Part shown: positions 1 to 8,323 of the stretch, one piece after another
Layout: every line of letters starts with the position of its first letter
Numbering within the stretch: position 1 is the first letter of the stretch
Notes under the pieces: model-generated
The model's input: only the letters and a program-made list of their open reading frames with translations
Told to the model about the DNA's origin: nothing
The model's database searches: none
Source: Planctomycetota bacterium
Lineage (GTDB): Bacteria; Planctomycetota; UBA1135; JADKAF01
Direction: 5' to 3'
Assembly (NCBI GenBank): GCA_016719295.1
Contig: JADKAF010000001.1
Span: 6,510,001-6,574,000, forward strand
Length of the DNA: 64,000 bases
Position numbers and translations under genes: made by a program

Positions 1-508
1 CGTTCAGCACGACGGGCTTCGCGAAGCCTCCGTCGGCCTTGCCGTAGAGGATCTGGAACAAGCCGGCCATCGCGCGATCCTGGCGCGAGTAGGAGCCGGA
101 GAGGATGTCGAGCTGGCCATCGCCGTTCACGTCCACGAACTGTGGCGTAGAGCTCGTGCATCACCAGACGCCGGGAACCTCGGCGACGTCGCCGTCGGCC
201 TCGAGCCACGTACCCGCGCCGAGCGAGCCGTCCTTCTCGGCGAGGCAGATCTGGATCTTGCCGTCGGCGAACTGTCCGACCGCGAGGTCCTTCTTGCCGT
301 CGCGATTCACATCGTGCCAGCACGGGGCGGCCCAGCCGGGCTCCTCGGTGCGCACGTACTTGCCGCCCGCCTTCAGGCGCTGCGGCGCGGCGAAGCGCAC
401 GCTCATCTTCTCCATCTTCGGTGCGTCGTCTTCCGCGACGACGACTTCCTGCGCGCGAGCGGTGCCGAGACTCAGCGCGGCGGCGAGCAGGACGATCTGC
501 GATCTCAT
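1..508 (-). CDS. secreted FG-GAP/VCBS repeat protein, interrupted by in-frame UGA, 3' end outside window
   Basis: The start is ATG at 508, seven bases after a GAGGTG ribosome site. An upstream ATG at 565 would add a non-signal leader. Residues 1-19 form a signal peptide ending in ARA. Calcium-binding FG-GAP motifs follow, DVNRDGKKDLAVG before the break and DVNGDGQLDILSG after it. Codon 116 (positions 161-163) is TGA, between a Trp and a Cys codon. The same frame stays open and clearly coding from there to the window edge. The gene is therefore either a point-nonsense pseudogene, a sequencing error, or a UGA-recoded (selenocysteine) gene. Related secreted FG-GAP proteins, from memory, often have Cys-Cys just before the TPQ(F/L)VD segment, which would place UGA at a Cys position; this is inference. 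Likely an exported beta-propeller protein; no enzymatic function is visible. Confidence 0.75.
134..158 (-). other. hairpin directly 3' of the in-frame UGA
   Basis: On the minus strand, two bases after the UGA, CACGAGCT pairs with AGTTCGTG. This gives an 8-bp stem with one G-U pair and a 9-base loop. It could be a SECIS-like element or chance. It lies closer to the UGA than the usual bacterial SECIS spacing, and the loop does not begin with G, so support is weak. Confidence 0.25.
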
Positions 509-632
509 GGGTCTCACCTCTACCTTCGAGGAAACGGCGCTCATGGGGCAGCGGAACGCTAGCACGCAGCCAGCGCAAGCAGGTAGGGCGGTGACCGGAG
601 TAAGCGCGCCTCGCCGCCCCCGCTCCTGGCGT

Positions 633-1688
633 TCAGCGCGTCGCTCCTCCCACGCAGAGGACCTTGGCTCCAGCCGGACCGCCGCCCTCTCGGAGCTCGC
701 GCAGCACGTCGTTCGCGGCTTCGAGCGGATAGCAGGTGACCCGCGGTCGCAGCGGGATCGCCGCCGCGAGCGGGAGGAACTCCGCGATGTCGCGCGCCGT
801 GATGTTCGCGACGCTCTTCACCTCGCGCTCCAGCCAGAGGTGCTCTGCGTAAGAAAGGTCGAGGAGCGCCGCCTGATCCCCGGGCTCCTTCGCGATCGCA
901 TTGATGACCAGCCGACCGCCGGGGCGGAGGGCCGCGAGCGCGCGGACGACGGGACGCCAAGCCGGTGTCGTGTCGATGATCGCGCGCGCTCTCTCCGGCG
1001 GCGGATCGTCGATCGAGCCGGTCCAGAGCGCACCGAGCTCGCGGGCGGTCTCGCGCGCGCTCTGCTCGCGGGCGAAGACGAAGATCGGCGAGCGCGGGTA
1101 GACGTGGCGCGCGAGCTGCAGGACGAGGTGCGCGGAGGCGCCGAAGCCCATCAGCCCGAGCGGCTCGCCGTCGCGCAGCCCGGCGAGGCGCAGCGAGCGA
1201 TAGCCGATCGCCCCGGCGCAGAGGAGCGGGGCCGCTTCGATGTCGCGAAAGATCGGCGGGATCGGGAACGCGTAGCGCTCGGGCACCCGCAGGTACTCCG
1301 CGTAGCCGCCATCGACATCGCGGCCCGTCGCGCGGAAGAGCGGCGAGAGATTCTCGCCCTCGTCGCCGCTGGAGGAGTGGATCCAGCCCACGCCGACCCG
1401 AGAGCCGAGCGGGTGGAGCCCGGCTCCCTCGCCGCGCTCGACCACGGTGCCGACGACTTGATGTCCCGGGATGACCGGCAGCCGAGGCGGCGGCGTGCGC
1501 CCTTCGATCTCGTCGAGATCGGTGCGGCAGACTCCGCACACCGAGACCTGCACGAGCACTTCTCCCGGCGCGGGGCGGGGCACGGGGAGCTCCGCGAGGC
1601 GGAGCACGGCGCGGCCCGATTCGATGGGGCCGAGCGACTCGAGCAGCAGCGCGCGCATCGCGGAGCGCGTGGGGGCGGGAGAGTTCAT
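633..1688 (-). CDS. medium-chain (MDR) alcohol dehydrogenase, structural zinc site lost
   Basis: 351 residues from ATG at 1688. An internal ATG at 1658 is an alternative start, and longer upstream extensions are not protein-like. This is the zinc-type alcohol dehydrogenase fold. It has the N-terminal catalytic CGVCRTDL with a catalytic-zinc Cys, the PGHQVVG motif with the zinc His, a DGGYAEY segment, and a nucleotide-binding half around GLMGFGASAHLVLQLA. In this family the lobe before ENL carries four structural-zinc cysteines; here that stretch reads WIHSSSGDEGENLS with none. Catalysis may survive without structural zinc, but substrate and activity are unknown. It is transcribed divergently from the molybdoenzyme genes across a 155-bp gap that should hold both promoters. 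Confidence 0.85.
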   Translation of the reverse strand: MNSPAPTRSAMRALLLESLGPIESGRAVLRLAELPVPRPAPGEVLVQVSVCGVCRTDLDEIEGRTPPPRLPVIPGHQVVGTVVERGEGAGLHPLGSRVGVGWIHSSSGDEGENLSPLFRATGRDVDGGYAEYLRVPERYAFPIPPIFRDIEAAPLLCAGAIGYRSLRLAGLRDGEPLGLMGFGASAHLVLQLARHVYPRSPIFVFAREQSARETARELGALWTGSIDDPPPERARAIIDTTPAWRPVVRALAALRPGGRLVINAIAKEPGDQAALLDLSYAEHLWLEREVKSVANITARDIAEFLPLAAAIPLRPRVTCYPLEAANDVLRELREGGGPAGAKVLCVGGATR

Positions 1689-1843
1689 CTGATCCGGATC
1701 GTCGATGGATCTGGCGAGGTCCAGGATCGCAAAGCCGCGAATCCTGCTGAGTTCGGCCTCGGGAGGAGACCGGCGGCGGGCGGTCTCGTAGGAACGCCCT
1801 CCGCTCCGCGCGCCCGCGCGCACGAGGAAGGAGTCTGCCCCCG

Positions 1844-2518
1844 ATGACGAGCCCGCGCTACGCGATGGCGTTCGACCTCGAACGCTGCACCGGCTGCCAC
1901 GCCTGCTCGGTGGCTTGCAAGGTCGAGAACGAGGTCCCGCTCGGCCACTACCGGACCAAGGTCTACTACCAGGACACCGGGCGCTTCCCGAAGGTGCACC
2001 GCTCGTTCCTGCCCGTGGTGTGCATGCAGTGCGCGGACGCGCCGTGCATGAAGGCCTGCCCGACCGGCTCGATCCAGCGGGGCGAGGACGGGATCGTGCG
2101 CATCGACCAGGGGAGCTGCGACGCGACCGGTGCCTGCGTGAGCGCCTGCCCCTACGGCGCGCTCTACGTGGACCCCGGGCATCAGGTCGCCGACAAGTGC
2201 GACTTCTGCTCACATCGGCTCGAGGCCGGCCTCGAGCCGGCCTGCGTCGAGACCTGTCCGGGCGAGACGATCGTCTTCGGCGACGCGGCGGATCCGGAGA
2301 GCAAGATCTCGCGCTTCCTCGCGCGTCATCGCGACGAGCTGGTCGCGCTGAAGCCCGAGAAGGGGGCCTCGCCGCAGGTGCTCTATCGCGGCGACGCGCG
2401 AGCGCTGGAGGCGAAGGTCCCCGAGGGCCGCAACCATGCGCCCGAGAGCTACGAGATCGAGACCTGGTCGGCGCGCGCGCCGGAGCAGGGCCAAGGCGGC
2501 GCGGAGGTGCAGAGGTGA
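1844..2518 (+). CDS. four-cluster ferredoxin-type electron-transfer subunit of a molybdoenzyme (DmsB/PsrB/NrfC-like)
   Basis: 224 residues with four cysteine groups, as in the iron-sulfur subunits of complex iron-sulfur molybdoenzymes. The first is CxxCxxCxxxC at residues 15-25. A second group begins at CMQCADAPC. The third reads C92-DAT-GAC-VSAC102, so its second Cys is Thr95. The last group is around CDFC and CVETC. In nitrate reductase NarH a Trp at the equivalent place converts a [4Fe-4S] site to [3Fe-4S], so one [3Fe-4S] cluster is predicted here. There is no signal peptide; export would be by hitchhiking on the Tat-targeted partner. The stop overlaps the next start by 4 bp (GTGA), implying coupled translation. 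Confidence 0.9.
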   Translation: MTSPRYAMAFDLERCTGCHACSVACKVENEVPLGHYRTKVYYQDTGRFPKVHRSFLPVVCMQCADAPCMKACPTGSIQRGEDGIVRIDQGSCDATGACVSACPYGALYVDPGHQVADKCDFCSHRLEAGLEPACVETCPGETIVFGDAADPESKISRFLARHRDELVALKPEKGASPQVLYRGDARALEAKVPEGRNHAPESYEIETWSARAPEQGQGGAEVQR

Positions 2519-5067
2519 AGCGCCGCGAGTTCCTGCGCGTCGGGATCGGCGCGCTGGCGTCCTTGCCGGTCGGCGCCTGCATCCAGCTCACGCCCGGCGA
2601 GAGCACGAACGTGCCCTCCGCTCCGCGCGCGAAGAAGAAGCGCGCGCGCATCGACTACCAGACGGCGCAGCGCACGAGCGGCGTCTGCCTCAACTGCTCC
2701 ACGGTCTGCGGGATCGTGGGCTACGTCGTCGATGGCGAGCTGCGCAAGGTCGCGGGTAATCCGCTCGATCCGAACACGGCCGGCACCCTCTGCGCGAAGG
2801 GGCAGTCGAGTCCCACGATCGCGAGCTACGCCGACCGCCTGATCTATCCGCTGCGACGCGTCGGCAAGCGCGGCGAAGGGCTCTGGAAGCGCATCACCTG
2901 GGAGGACGCGCTGGAGGAGCTCGCGCAGAAGATCGGCGCCGCGCGCGCGGCTGGCCATCCCGAGCGGGTCGCGGTCCATGTCGGGCGCTCGCGCATCAAC
3001 GACGTGATCACGCGTTTCCTGAACGCGATCGGCTCGCCGGTGCTCCTGAACCACCGCGCTCTCTGCTCGCTGAATAAGCGCGCGGCGAACTACGCGACGA
3101 TCGGCGATCAGGACTGGGAGACCGTCGATGCGGAGAGGACGAAGTACCTGCTCAACTTCGGCGCCAACTTCTACGAGGCGCATCAGGGCGCGATCCACTT
3201 CCTGCGCCGGGTCGTGCGCGGACGCTTCGACAACGGCGCGAAGCTGGTCACCTTCGATGTCCGGCTCTCGAACACCGCGGGGCGCAGCGACGAGTGGCAC
3301 GCGCCGCTGCCGGGCAGCGAAGGCGCGATAGCACTCGCGATCGGGCACGTGATCCTGCGCGAGAACCTGCACGACGCGGCGTTCCTCGAGCGCTGGTGCA
3401 ATGTGTCGATCGAGGAGCTGCGCGAGTTCTACGCGCCGTACACGCCGGAGTGGGCCGCGGAGAAGAGCGGCCTCGAGGCGACGACCCTCGAACGCTTGGC
3501 GCGCGAGTTCGCGGGATGCAAGCCGCGCTGCGCCGCGTTCACCAATCGCGGGAGCCAGGCGCACTACAACGGCTTCGGCAACGATCGCGCGGTCGTGATG
3601 CTGAACGCGCTGGTCGGCTCGCTCGGACAGGAGGGCGGTTACTGCTGGATCTCAGGCGAGGTGAGCGCCACCAAGTTCCCGCCGCCGGAGCCCGTGCCGC
3701 CGGCGCCGAAGCTAAGGACCGATCTCGAGGACCCGCCGGAGTATCCGCTCGCCAATCACTGGCAGAAGATGCGCGTCGGGCAGATCGTCTACGCGTATCT
3801 GCAAGAGCGCCGCGCGAAGCTCGAGGTGTATCTCAGCTACACGCTGGCCTCGCCGCTGACCTGGCCCGAGGGGCGCTCGCGCACGGTGGACGTGCTGAAG
3901 GACGAGGAGCTGATCCCGTTCCACGCGTGCTCGGAGGTCGTCTACTCCGAGACCGCGCACTACGCGGATCTGCTGCTTCCGGACGCGACCTACACCGAGC
4001 GTTGGGGCCTCGACGGGCGCAACAGCTACGAGCTCCAGCCCTACGTGCTGCTGCGTCAGCCGATGACGCCGCCGCCGGGAGAAGCGCGCAGCTTCGCCGA
4101 CGTGCTGATCCAGGTCGGCAAGCGCTTGGGGCCCGAGGTGGCGCCGTACTTCGACTTCGCCGATCACGAGGCCTTCGTGCGCGCGCAGTGCGCGAAGGTG
4201 CCGCAGGGCAGCTATGCCAGCGGCTTCGATCGCCTGAAGGCCGAGGGGGCCTGGGTCGAGAGCGAGAAGCCGAAGGCCTACGCGACCTTCGAGCGCGCGC
4301 TGAAGCCCGACGAGCTCGAAGGTTCCACCACCGATCCCGCGACGGGGATCGTCCGCAAGAAGAACGCGAAGGGCGTCGAGGAGGCGATCGGCCTCGTCGT
4401 GGGAGGCGTCGCGCGCGCGGGCTTCAAGACGCCCTCGCGGCGCTTCGAGGTCTTCTCCGCCATCGTGAAGACCGCGGCCGCGAAGGTCGGCGTACCGGAC
4501 GACGGCTTCCCGCGCTACGTCGCGATCCCCGCGCATGAGGCGATGACCGACGAGCGACTCCACTTGGTCACCTTCAAGTGGAACGTGCATACGCAGGGCC
4601 GCACGGCGCCGCAGAAGTACTTGACCGAGATCGTGCACTCGAACCCGCTCTGGATCCATCCGAGCGCCGCCGAGCCGCGCGGCATCCGCACCGGCGATGC
4701 CGTCGAGCTCACGACCTTCCGCCCTCTCGGCCAGACCTACCAGCCGACGGGTGCCGAGCTCGGCAAGGCGGTCGTACGCGCCTTCGTCACCGAAGGCATC
4801 CACCCGCGCGTCGTGGCGCTCAGCAACAGCCTCGGCAACGCCTTCGGCGGTCGCATCGCGACCGCGCGGAATGCCTCGCGCGAGGAGCACGCCGGTCTCG
4901 GCGAGGGCGCCGATGACCCGGATCTCGAGCGCGGGATCTGGTGGGACGCGGCGCGCGGCGGCTCCGGCGCCGGCTTCAACATCAACGCGATCTTGCCGAT
5001 CCAACCGACGCCGGTGACGGGCATGCAGGCCTGGTACGACACGGTGTGCACGCTGCGGCGGGTGTGA
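2515..5067 (+). CDS. molybdopterin-dependent oxidoreductase catalytic subunit (Psr/Phs/Ttr-like), Tat-exported
   Basis: 850 residues from GTG at 2515, which overlaps the upstream stop. The N-terminus KRREFLRVG is a twin-arginine signal, and the following LPVGAC resembles a lipobox, so the enzyme may be a Tat lipoprotein. The N-terminal [4Fe-4S] motif is C58xxC61xxxC65 with C93 in LCAKGQ. Cys184 in ALCSLNKR is a plausible molybdenum ligand. A bis-MGD binding core follows, and the C-terminal molydopterin-dinucleotide domain covers roughly residues 680-850. Together with the upstream subunit it forms a complex-iron-sulfur-molybdoenzyme pair. No NrfD/PsrC membrane anchor gene is adjacent. The electron partner and substrate (sulfur oxyanion, arsenic species or other) cannot be told from sequence alone. 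Confidence 0.88.
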   Translation: MKRREFLRVGIGALASLPVGACIQLTPGESTNVPSAPRAKKKRARIDYQTAQRTSGVCLNCSTVCGIVGYVVDGELRKVAGNPLDPNTAGTLCAKGQSSPTIASYADRLIYPLRRVGKRGEGLWKRITWEDALEELAQKIGAARAAGHPERVAVHVGRSRINDVITRFLNAIGSPVLLNHRALCSLNKRAANYATIGDQDWETVDAERTKYLLNFGANFYEAHQGAIHFLRRVVRGRFDNGAKLVTFDVRLSNTAGRSDEWHAPLPGSEGAIALAIGHVILRENLHDAAFLERWCNVSIEELREFYAPYTPEWAAEKSGLEATTLERLAREFAGCKPRCAAFTNRGSQAHYNGFGNDRAVVMLNALVGSLGQEGGYCWISGEVSATKFPPPEPVPPAPKLRTDLEDPPEYPLANHWQKMRVGQIVYAYLQERRAKLEVYLSYTLASPLTWPEGRSRTVDVLKDEELIPFHACSEVVYSETAHYADLLLPDATYTERWGLDGRNSYELQPYVLLRQPMTPPPGEARSFADVLIQVGKRLGPEVAPYFDFADHEAFVRAQCAKVPQGSYASGFDRLKAEGAWVESEKPKAYATFERALKPDELEGSTTDPATGIVRKKNAKGVEEAIGLVVGGVARAGFKTPSRRFEVFSAIVKTAAAKVGVPDDGFPRYVAIPAHEAMTDERLHLVTFKWNVHTQGRTAPQKYLTEIVHSNPLWIHPSAAEPRGIRTGDAVELTTFRPLGQTYQPTGAELGKAVVRAFVTEGIHPRVVALSNSLGNAFGGRIATARNASREEHAGLGEGADDPDLERGIWWDAARGGSGAGFNINAILPIQPTPVTGMQAWYDTVCTLRRV

Positions 5068-5068
5068 G

Positions 5069-5088
5069 CGGAGCGCGTCGCCGCTCCG
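5069..5088 (+). terminator. hairpin after the molybdoenzyme operon
   Basis: CGGAGCG pairs with CGCTCCG around a 6-base loop, two bases after the stop. No T-run follows. The rest of the gap to 5303 holds no gene that I can see. Confidence 0.4.
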
Positions 5089-5303
5089 GAGCGGCCCGAG
5101 CCCGTTCCGGGGCCGGCGTCGCGCGCGCGGCAGAAGTGGAAGAGGGCGAGGCGGCCAGGTCCCCGCGGGCTTGGGATGCAAGGGCGTCCACGCGCCGGGG
5201 TGCGGCGGAACTCCGCTCTGGCCGCGCCGCCTCGGCTCGCTAGACTTTCCGCCTTCTTCCAACGGCCGCGCCCCTGGCGCGGCGAGCTGCGCGAGGTTCC
5301 GCG

Positions 5304-6677
5304 ATGTCCGCCACGGGTCAGAAGATCTCCATCCAGGACGGGGTGCTGAAGGTTCCGTCGAACCCGATCCTGCCCTTCATCGAAGGCGACGGCACGGGTC
5401 GCGACATCTGGCGCGCGAGTGTGCGCGTGTTCGATGCCGCGGTCGCGAAGGCCTATCGCGGCGACCGCAAGATCGTGTGGAAGGAGGTCCTGGCGGGGGA
5501 GAAGGCGTTCTCGAAGACGGGGAGCTGGCTGCCCGACGAGACGCTCGCCGCGTTCCAGGAGTACCTGGTCGGCATCAAGGGCCCGCTCACGACGCCCGTC
5601 GGCGGCGGCATCCGCTCGCTGAACGTGGCGCTGCGCCAGCAGCTCGATCTCTATGTGTGCCTGCGCCCGGTGCGCTGGTTCCAGGGCGTGCCTTCGCCGG
5701 TGCGGAAGCCCGAAGACGTAGACATGGTGATCTTCCGTGAGAACACGGAGGACATCTACGCCGGCATCGAGTGGGCCGCCGGGACGCCCGAGGTGCAGAA
5801 GGTCCTGGCCTTCCTGAAGGACCAGATGGGGGTCAAGAAGGTGCGCTTCCCCGAGAGCACGGCGATCGGCATCAAGCCGATCTCGCGCGAAGGCACCGAG
5901 CGCCTCGTGCGCGCCGCGATCGAGTACGCGCTGCGGAAGAGCCGGAAGAGCCTCACGATCGTGCACAAGGGCAACATCATGAAGTTCACCGAGGGCGGCT
6001 TCCGCGACTGGGGCTACGCGCTCGCGACGAAGGAGTTCCGCTCGCAGGTCGTCACCGAGCGCGAGTCCTGGATCTTCGGGAACCGCGAGGCCAACGCCTC
6101 GATCAGCGAGGAGGAGAACGCGCGCGCGATCGAGCCGGGCTACGAGTTCATGGACGAGACGCGCCGCGCTGCGGTGCGCCGCGAGGTCGCCGACGCGATG
6201 AAGCTCTGGCCCACGCACGGCGCCGGCCAGTGGAAGAAGAAGCTGATGGTGCGCGACTCGATCGCCGACATCACGCTGCAGCAGGTGCTGACCCGTCCGA
6301 AGGACTTCGATGTCATCGCGACGATGAACCTGAACGGCGACTACTTGAGCGACGCGCTCGCGGCGCAGGTGGGCGGCATCGGCATCGCGCCCGGCGGCAA
6401 CATCAACTACAAGACCGGCCACGCGATCTTCGAGGCGACGCACGGCACGGCGCCGAAGTACGCCGACCAGGACAAGGTGAACCCGGGCTCGGTGATCCTC
6501 TCGGGCGTGATGATGCTCGAGCACCTGGGCTGGGACGAGGCCGCCAACGCGATCCTGCGCGGCATGGAGCACGCGATCGCCGCGAAGACGGTGACCTACG
6601 ACTTCCACCGCCTGATGGAGGGCGCCAAGCTCCGCAAGTGCAGCGAGTTCGCCGACGACATCATCGCTGGGATGTGA
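5304..6677 (+). CDS. icd: NADP-type isocitrate dehydrogenase
   Basis: 457 residues, oxidative decarboxylation of isocitrate to 2-oxoglutarate in the TCA cycle. It matches the Escherichia coli-type enzyme along its length: PFIEGDGTGRDIW near the N-terminus, the substrate-binding GGGIRSLN with Ser105 (the position phosphorylated by AceK in E. coli), RENTEDIYAGIEW, the NLNGDYLSDALAAQVGGIG metal-binding region, and the ATHGTAPKYA cofactor loop. It is about 40 residues longer than the E. coli enzyme because of an insertion around residues 255-300. Longer versions are known, for example in cyanobacteria. It is cytosolic. The next gene starts 10 bp downstream, so they may be co-transcribed. Confidence 0.95.
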   Translation: MSATGQKISIQDGVLKVPSNPILPFIEGDGTGRDIWRASVRVFDAAVAKAYRGDRKIVWKEVLAGEKAFSKTGSWLPDETLAAFQEYLVGIKGPLTTPVGGGIRSLNVALRQQLDLYVCLRPVRWFQGVPSPVRKPEDVDMVIFRENTEDIYAGIEWAAGTPEVQKVLAFLKDQMGVKKVRFPESTAIGIKPISREGTERLVRAAIEYALRKSRKSLTIVHKGNIMKFTEGGFRDWGYALATKEFRSQVVTERESWIFGNREANASISEEENARAIEPGYEFMDETRRAAVRREVADAMKLWPTHGAGQWKKKLMVRDSIADITLQQVLTRPKDFDVIATMNLNGDYLSDALAAQVGGIGIAPGGNINYKTGHAIFEATHGTAPKYADQDKVNPGSVILSGVMMLEHLGWDEAANAILRGMEHAIAAKTVTYDFHRLMEGAKLRKCSEFADDIIAGM

Positions 6678-6687
6678 GCCGCTGCCG

Positions 6688-7620
6688 ATGAGCACCCTCC
6701 CCTTCGGCGCGCTCCGCCCCGGTGACAAGATCGGGGTCTTCGCGCCGTCGGGGCCCGTCGAGCCCGAGCGCTACGGCGCCGGGCTCGCCTTGCTCCGGGC
6801 GCGCTATCGCGTCGTCGAGGCCGCGAACGTGCTCGCGCGCGACGGCTTCTTCGCGGGCGATGACGCGCGGCGGATCGCCGAGACGCAGAAGCTCTTCGAT
6901 GACACGAGCCTGCGCGCGCTGATCGCCGCGCGCGGCGGCTACGGCGCGATGCGCCTCCTGCCGGCGCTCTCGCTCACGCGCTTCCAGCGCGATCCGATCC
7001 CGGTCGCGGGCTTCTCGGACATCACCGCGCTGCACCTCGCCTTCCGCGCGCGCGCGCTCGCGTCGATTCACGGCCCCGTGGTGACGCAGCTCGCCTCGCT
7101 CCCCGCCGCGGATCGCGAGGCGTTCTTCGCGCTGATGGAGGGCCGCGAGGACGCCTTGCCCGGCTCCGCGCGCAGCGGCACGGCGATCGCGCTCCAAGTG
7201 CTGCGCGCGCCGCGCGCGAGCACGCTCGGCCCCGCACCCATGATCGGGGGGAACCTCTCGCTCGTCTCCGCGCTCGTGGGCACGAGCTATCTCTCGAGCC
7301 CGAAGGGCTGCGTGCTCTTCCTGGAGGACGTCGGCGAGAAGCCCTACCGCCTGGACCGCATGCTCGTGCAGCTCCAGCTCGCGGGGCTCCTGAAGAGCGT
7401 GCTCGCGATCGTCTTCGGCGACTTCAGCGACTGCGATCCGCCGCGCGGCGAGCAGGCGCCGACCTGGCGCGATGTGCTCGCCGAGACCTGCGCGCGGATC
7501 GGCGTCCCGGCATTCCTCGGCTTCCCGGGCGGACACGGCGAGCGCAATCTCGCGTTCGTGCACGGGGCACCCGTCACGATCACGCTGCAGGATCGCCACC
7601 TTGCCCATCTCCACCGCTGA
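6688..7620 (+). CDS. ldcA: LD-carboxypeptidase (peptidase family S66)
   Basis: 310 residues, close to the family norm. LD-carboxypeptidases cut the terminal D-alanine from murein tetrapeptides during cell-wall recycling; the related MccF hydrolyses microcin C. The nucleophile Ser is in GFSDITALH, the Glu in FLEDVGEKPYRLDRM, and the His in FPGGHGERN. The IGGNLSLVSALVGT segment is also typical of the family. There is no signal peptide, so it is cytosolic. It sits directly after icd and overlaps the start of the following membrane protein gene. Confidence 0.92.
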   Translation: MSTLPFGALRPGDKIGVFAPSGPVEPERYGAGLALLRARYRVVEAANVLARDGFFAGDDARRIAETQKLFDDTSLRALIAARGGYGAMRLLPALSLTRFQRDPIPVAGFSDITALHLAFRARALASIHGPVVTQLASLPAADREAFFALMEGREDALPGSARSGTAIALQVLRAPRASTLGPAPMIGGNLSLVSALVGTSYLSSPKGCVLFLEDVGEKPYRLDRMLVQLQLAGLLKSVLAIVFGDFSDCDPPRGEQAPTWRDVLAETCARIGVPAFLGFPGGHGERNLAFVHGAPVTITLQDRHLAHLHR

Positions 7621-8323
7621 GAGAACGAGCCCGCGTCCGACGCTGCGCGGAGGGTTCTTCCGCGCGCTCGTCGGCACGCCGCGTCTGCTGCCTCTGGCGC
7701 TGGTGCTCGCCGTCCCGTGCGTCGCGGCCTTCCTGCTGCGCGATCGCATGGAGGAGCAGCTCCACGCAGGAGAACTCCTGAACTCGCTGCTCCAGGCGCT
7801 GCTGCTCGAGCTCGCCGCGATGGCGCTGCTGCCGAGCGCGATCGCCGCGCTGCGCGGGGAGCCGCTCGCGATGGGGGCCGGGCTCGCGCGCTTCCTGCGG
7901 CGTTCGCCCGCGGTGCTCGGCGCGATCGTCGCGCGCTGGCTCCTGCTCGCGATCGGCTTCCTCGCCCTCTGGCTCCCCGGGCTGCTGCTGATGGCGAGCT
8001 CGCTGCTCGTCGTTCCACTCGTTCTGCTGGAGGACCGCGGGCTCGGGGAGGCGTTCCGGCGCTCGGACCAGCGCGTCGTGGGCTCCTTCTTCCGCGTCCT
8101 GGTCGGCGCGTCCGTGCTCTCCCTGCTGGCGCCGGATCCGACGACTCCGCTCGGCAAGCCGAGTCCCTCGAGCGCGCTCCCGATCGCGCTGGTCTGGGTC
8201 CTTTGCGGCATCACCGCGCTGCTCTGGGCGTGCTTCTACGCCTCGGCCTACGTGCGCTTGCCCGAAGCGGCACCGAGGTCCTCGGGGAGCACCGTCGGAG
8301 CCCTCGACGCGGCTCGCAGCTAG
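7601..8323 (+). CDS. small multi-pass membrane protein of unknown function
   Basis: About 240 residues if translation begins at TTG 7601, after a CAGGA-like site. This start overlaps ldcA by 20 bp. Any earlier start would overlap ldcA much more. About four or five hydrophobic segments are visible (near LLPLALVLAVPCVAAFLL, LLNSLLQALLLELAAMALL, WLLLAIGFLALWLPGLLLM and ALPIALVWVLCGITALLW). The pattern resembles the membrane domains seen beside glycerophosphodiesterase-type proteins, but I do not recognise the family. Its TAG stop lies in a CTAG palindrome shared with the stop of the convergent FAH-family gene. Confidence 0.65.
   Translation: MPISTAERTSPRPTLRGGFFRALVGTPRLLPLALVLAVPCVAAFLLRDRMEEQLHAGELLNSLLQALLLELAAMALLPSAIAALRGEPLAMGAGLARFLRRSPAVLGAIVARWLLLAIGFLALWLPGLLLMASSLLVVPLVLLEDRGLGEAFRRSDQRVVGSFFRVLVGASVLSLLAPDPTTPLGKPSPSSALPIALVWVLCGITALLWACFYASAYVRLPEAAPRSSGSTVGALDAARS

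Noticed and set aside
105..1847. 580-residue plus-strand open frame
   Set aside because: Antisense to the FG-GAP gene and the alcohol dehydrogenase, which have clear motifs.
8320..8323. Overlapping convergent stops in CTAG
   Set aside because: A real four-base overlap, but expected by chance in packed genomes; no special role proposed.
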